Positions 7,128 to 8,360 of a stretch of 8,360 nucleotides of DNA are shown one piece after another (within the stretch, counting starts at the first letter, position 1; each line of letters begins with the position of its first letter). The notes below the pieces were generated by a model. That model saw only the letters and a program-made list of their open reading frames with translations, searched no databases and was not told the origin of the DNA. Origin of the DNA: Bacteroides sp. CAG:1076 (lineage in GTDB: Bacteria > Bacteroidota > Bacteroidia > Bacteroidales > Bacteroidaceae); assembly GCA_000436795.1 (NCBI GenBank), contig HF993233.1, positions 28,765 through 37,124 of the forward strand. The letters run 5' to 3'. Both the position numbers and the translations under genes were made by a program.

Positions 7128-7688
7128 TTAAATGTGGCGGATAACCCGTGCCGGAACCCCGCCGACAATTGTATTTTCGGGCACATCTTTCGTGACTACC
7201 GCACCGGCTCCTACCACAGCATTGTCGCCGATGGTCACTCCTTGCAGGATAGTTGCATTGGAGCCCACCCAAACATTTTTACCAAGCACGATAGGTGCCG
7301 GATAAGTGGTCTGCCGGTCTTCTGGAGCCAGCCCGTGGTTCAGGGTGGCAAACACCACGTTATGTCCAATCTGGCAGCCGTCGCCCAAGACGACTCCTCC
7401 GTGATCCTGAAAATGACAGCAGGCGTTGATGAATACATCTTTTCCTATCGTAATATTTTTTCCGAAATCAGTATAAAAGGGTGGGAAGACGCGGAAAGAG
7501 CTGTCTACCTCTTTCCCAAACAGGCGCGACAGCAAGGCGCGTACCTCTTCGGGAGTATGGTAAGCATTGTTCAGCTCGAAAGTAATGCGTCGAGCTTCGT
7601 TGCTCATATCATTCATAAACTGATGGATTTCGGCTGTGTTGAGTGCACGGCGTGTCTTCACATATGCTAAGAAATCAGGAAGTGTCAT
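7128..7688 (-). CDS. hexapeptide-repeat O-acetyltransferase (maltose/galactoside acetyltransferase family)
   Basis: A 186-residue acetyl-CoA-dependent sugar O-acetyltransferase of the LacA/Maa type. Residues 1-60 form the helical N-terminal Mac domain (DFLAYVKTRRAL, then NDMSNEARRITFELNNAY). From about 76 the left-handed beta helix follows, with repeated hexapeptides such as IGKDVF, LGDGCQIGHNVVF, LGKNVWVGSNATIL, IGDNAVVGAGAVVTKDV and the closing GGVPARVIR. H118 in TLNHGL is the expected catalytic base. The length is normal and no catalytic residue is missing. The acceptor sugar cannot be told from sequence; family members acetylate galactosides, maltose or glucose, and chloramphenicol-type relatives (XAT) lack this N-terminal domain. 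It is transcribed alone from the right, with a -7 element about 30 bases upstream, and ends 19 bases from the convergent cbiA stop. Confidence 0.94.
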   Translation of the reverse strand: MTLPDFLAYVKTRRALNTAEIHQFMNDMSNEARRITFELNNAYHTPEEVRALLSRLFGKEVDSSFRVFPPFYTDFGKNITIGKDVFINACCHFQDHGGVVLGDGCQIGHNVVFATLNHGLAPEDRQTTYPAPIVLGKNVWVGSNATILQGVTIGDNAVVGAGAVVTKDVPENTIVGGVPARVIRHI

Positions 7689-7716
7689 AACTTTTATGTA
7701 TTGATTGTTTATGCTA

Positions 7717-7724
7717 CAAAGTTA
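7717..7724 (-). promoter_or_regulatory. -7 element of the acetyltransferase gene
   Basis: TAACTTTG on the minus strand is an exact match to TAnnTTTG, 28 bases before the ATG at 7688. No clear TTTG lies 19-21 bases further upstream. Transcription would begin near 7710. Confidence 0.5.
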
Positions 7725-7776
7725 CTTCGGGTTATGTAAAGATGTTGTAGATAAATTACAGAGACTATAACCTTTA

Positions 7777-8115
7777 TTACAGATTTTGTATCGACCTGCT
7801 TCTCTCGACGGGCGTATGCAACAGGGTTTTGCAGGATACGTTATTCTTCTTTGGGCAGACCTCGAGGTAAAGAAACTGGCAGTTTCTTGAAACATGCCGA
7901 CAAGTCCTCTGTTTTTTGTACAAAAAATAAAATCTTTTGTACAAATTTTGAAAAAAGATGCAGAGGTTTTTGAGGAAACTTCCTGACCTGACGGATAGTG
8001 TCTGCTGGACAAGTTTTTTGATTGTTATACTCCCTTGAACCAAACGTGCTTTTAAGGCTTGGGTAGAAGTGCTTTCTATGAGTGCTGCAGTGAATGAATT
8101 TTTATTTTCTGTCAA
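7777..8115 (-). CDS. doubtful 112-codon reading frame, TTG start
   Basis: An open frame of 112 codons that can only start at TTG (8115-8113), directly preceded by a stop codon. The first 50 residues (beginning TENKNSFTAALIES, later KKLVQQTLSVRSG) have a plausible protein composition. The remainder is read through a structured palindromic repeat (7870-7980) and is rich in Cys, Lys, Phe and Arg, unlike a folded protein. It has no recognisable domain and no signal peptide, and it lies 34 bases downstream of the 48-codon lipoprotein gene on the same strand. It may be chance, or the remnant of a gene whose 3' half was replaced by repeat sequence. I give it low weight. Confidence 0.15.
   Translation of the reverse strand: MTENKNSFTAALIESTSTQALKARLVQGSITIKKLVQQTLSVRSGSFLKNLCIFFQNLYKRFYFLYKKQRTCRHVSRNCQFLYLEVCPKKNNVSCKTLLHTPVERSRSIQNL
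7870..7980. repeat. complex imperfect inverted repeat with paired TTTGTACAAA palindromes
   Basis: Several nested symmetries occur here. AAGAAACTG-G-CAGTTTCTT (7870-7888) has 9-base arms. A larger imperfect inverted repeat pairs AGTTTC (7881-7886) with GAAACT (7975-7980), CCTCTG (7906-7911) with CAGAGG (7961-7966), and TTTTTT (7912-7917) with AAAAAA (7951-7956). Inside it are a 16-base perfect palindrome centred on GTAC (7912-7927) and a 10-base one, TTTGTACAAA (7936-7945), with centres 21 bases apart. It could be a dispersed intergenic repeat that folds as RNA or DNA, or a double operator. No matching second copy occurs in the window. Confidence 0.55.
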
Positions 8116-8149
8116 TTAAATTTAATTACTTTCCCTGTGATTGTTGTTT

Positions 8150-8296
8150 TTAGTTTTGCTGACCGGATGAACTGGCAGTGAATGTTTCCTCGTTTGCCGG
8201 ACTGCAAGTTGATAATGAAATACAGGCAAGTAGTATGAAGGAAAAAGGTGATAGTCTTTTTATGGAACATTCTTTTTTTTGAATTATCGTTGTCAT
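8150..8296 (-). CDS. small lipoprotein, 48 residues
   Basis: Translation of the minus strand from the ATG at 8296 gives a 48-residue protein with a clear lipoprotein signal: a basic region (KK, then IKR at 12-14), a hydrophobic core SPFSFILLACISL (16-28), and the lipobox LSTC with Cys at residue 31. The mature part is only 18 residues, acidic then Ser/Thr/Gln-rich (begins SPANEETF), and ends at TAA. The size is like that of small entericidin-type lipoproteins, but I see no sequence resemblance to them. It could also be the 5' remnant of a longer lipoprotein, as the reading frame stops early and the following 34 bases are AT-rich. An 8-base A run (minus strand, 8280-8273) sits within codons 6-9 and could cause frame shifts. 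A 20-bp palindrome lies 33 bases upstream of the start. No good -7 element is seen. Confidence 0.55.
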   Translation of the reverse strand: MTTIIQKKECSIKRLSPFSFILLACISLSTCSPANEETFTASSSGQQN

Positions 8297-8329
8297 TTGT
8301 TTTCTGATACAGAATGTGGAATACAATAC

Positions 8330-8349
8330 TTCGGTAAATTTTTACCGAA
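8330..8349. promoter_or_regulatory. 20-bp perfect palindrome, probable operator
   Basis: TTCGGTAAA (8330-8338) and TTTACCGAA (8341-8349) are perfect 9-base arms separated by TT. Neither side has the T-run of an intrinsic terminator, and the two-base spacer favours a site for a dimeric regulator. It is 33 bases upstream of the small lipoprotein start, and could equally serve a gene beginning to the right of the window. Confidence 0.5.
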
Positions 8350-8360
8350 AGATTAAAAGT

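Noticed and set aside
6936..7670. A 244-codon plus-strand frame overlapping the end of cbiA and antisense to the acetyltransferase
   Set aside because: Both overlapped genes have intact family motifs; this frame has none.
8151..8158. TAGTTTTG on the plus strand as a promoter for a rightward gene
   Set aside because: It fits TAnnTTTG by sequence but has no -33 element at 19-21 bases, and no rightward gene with a recognisable start follows within the window.
8161..8283. Plus-strand frame ending in MKEKGDSLFMEH-type sequence
   Set aside because: It lacks an ATG near its 5' end and is antisense to the lipoprotein frame, which has a clear signal peptide and is the better explanation.
7689..8360. 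tRNA, CRISPR array, insertion sequence or att site in the right-hand region
   Set aside because: No cloverleaf with a TTCGA-type T-loop, no regularly spaced repeats, no transposase or terminal repeats with target duplication could be found.

Overview
The window looks like chromosomal DNA from a member of the Bacteroidales, probably Bacteroides or Phocaeicola. Three things support this. Several upstream regions carry the Bacteroidetes promoter -7 element TAnnTTTG rather than TATAAT, and Shine-Dalgarno sequences are largely absent. There are several lipoproteins with short signal peptides. The gene repertoire also fits: a GH43 glycosidase lipoprotein, dTDP-rhamnose genes, a TerB/J-domain protein and an anaerobic-type cobyrinate a,c-diamide synthase. 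The species cannot be named from the sequence alone.

Layout, left to right. A GH43 glycosidase lipoprotein (minus strand, start at 1480) runs off the left edge just before its expected C-terminus. After a 341-base spacer containing an intrinsic terminator come rfbC and rfbA (minus strand, transcribed rfbA then rfbC), which make the sugar nucleotide and epimerised intermediate for dTDP-L-rhamnose. A divergent intergenic region of about 140 bases separates them from a rightward two-gene unit: a 117-residue lipoprotein and a full-length YgiC/YjfC-type member of the glutathionylspermidine-synthase ATP-grasp family. The latter overlaps tail to tail with a leftward DjlA-like TerB + J-domain membrane protein. 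Divergent from that is cbiA (rightward), whose promoter lies so close to the start codon that the mRNA is probably leaderless or nearly so. It converges on a leftward hexapeptide-repeat O-acetyltransferase.

The right-hand 670 bases (7689-8360) hold no large recognisable gene, but they are not empty. They contain a promoter for the acetyltransferase, a complex imperfect inverted repeat with two TTTGTACAAA palindromes spaced 21 bp centre to centre, a doubtful TTG-start reading frame, a 48-codon lipoprotein gene on the minus strand (8150-8296), and a 20-bp perfect palindrome upstream of that gene.

Most genes here are ordinary housekeeping or accessory functions with no single shared pathway. 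The most interesting points are: (1) the small lipoprotein next to the YgiC-like ATP-grasp enzyme, whose C-terminal half resembles the DUF1190 (YgiB/YjfM) partner of the E. coli enzymes, suggesting a conserved envelope system of unknown chemistry in Bacteroidales; (2) the small lipoprotein with its operator-like palindrome; (3) the structured repeat at 7870-7980. No clearly new defence system or mobile element is visible.
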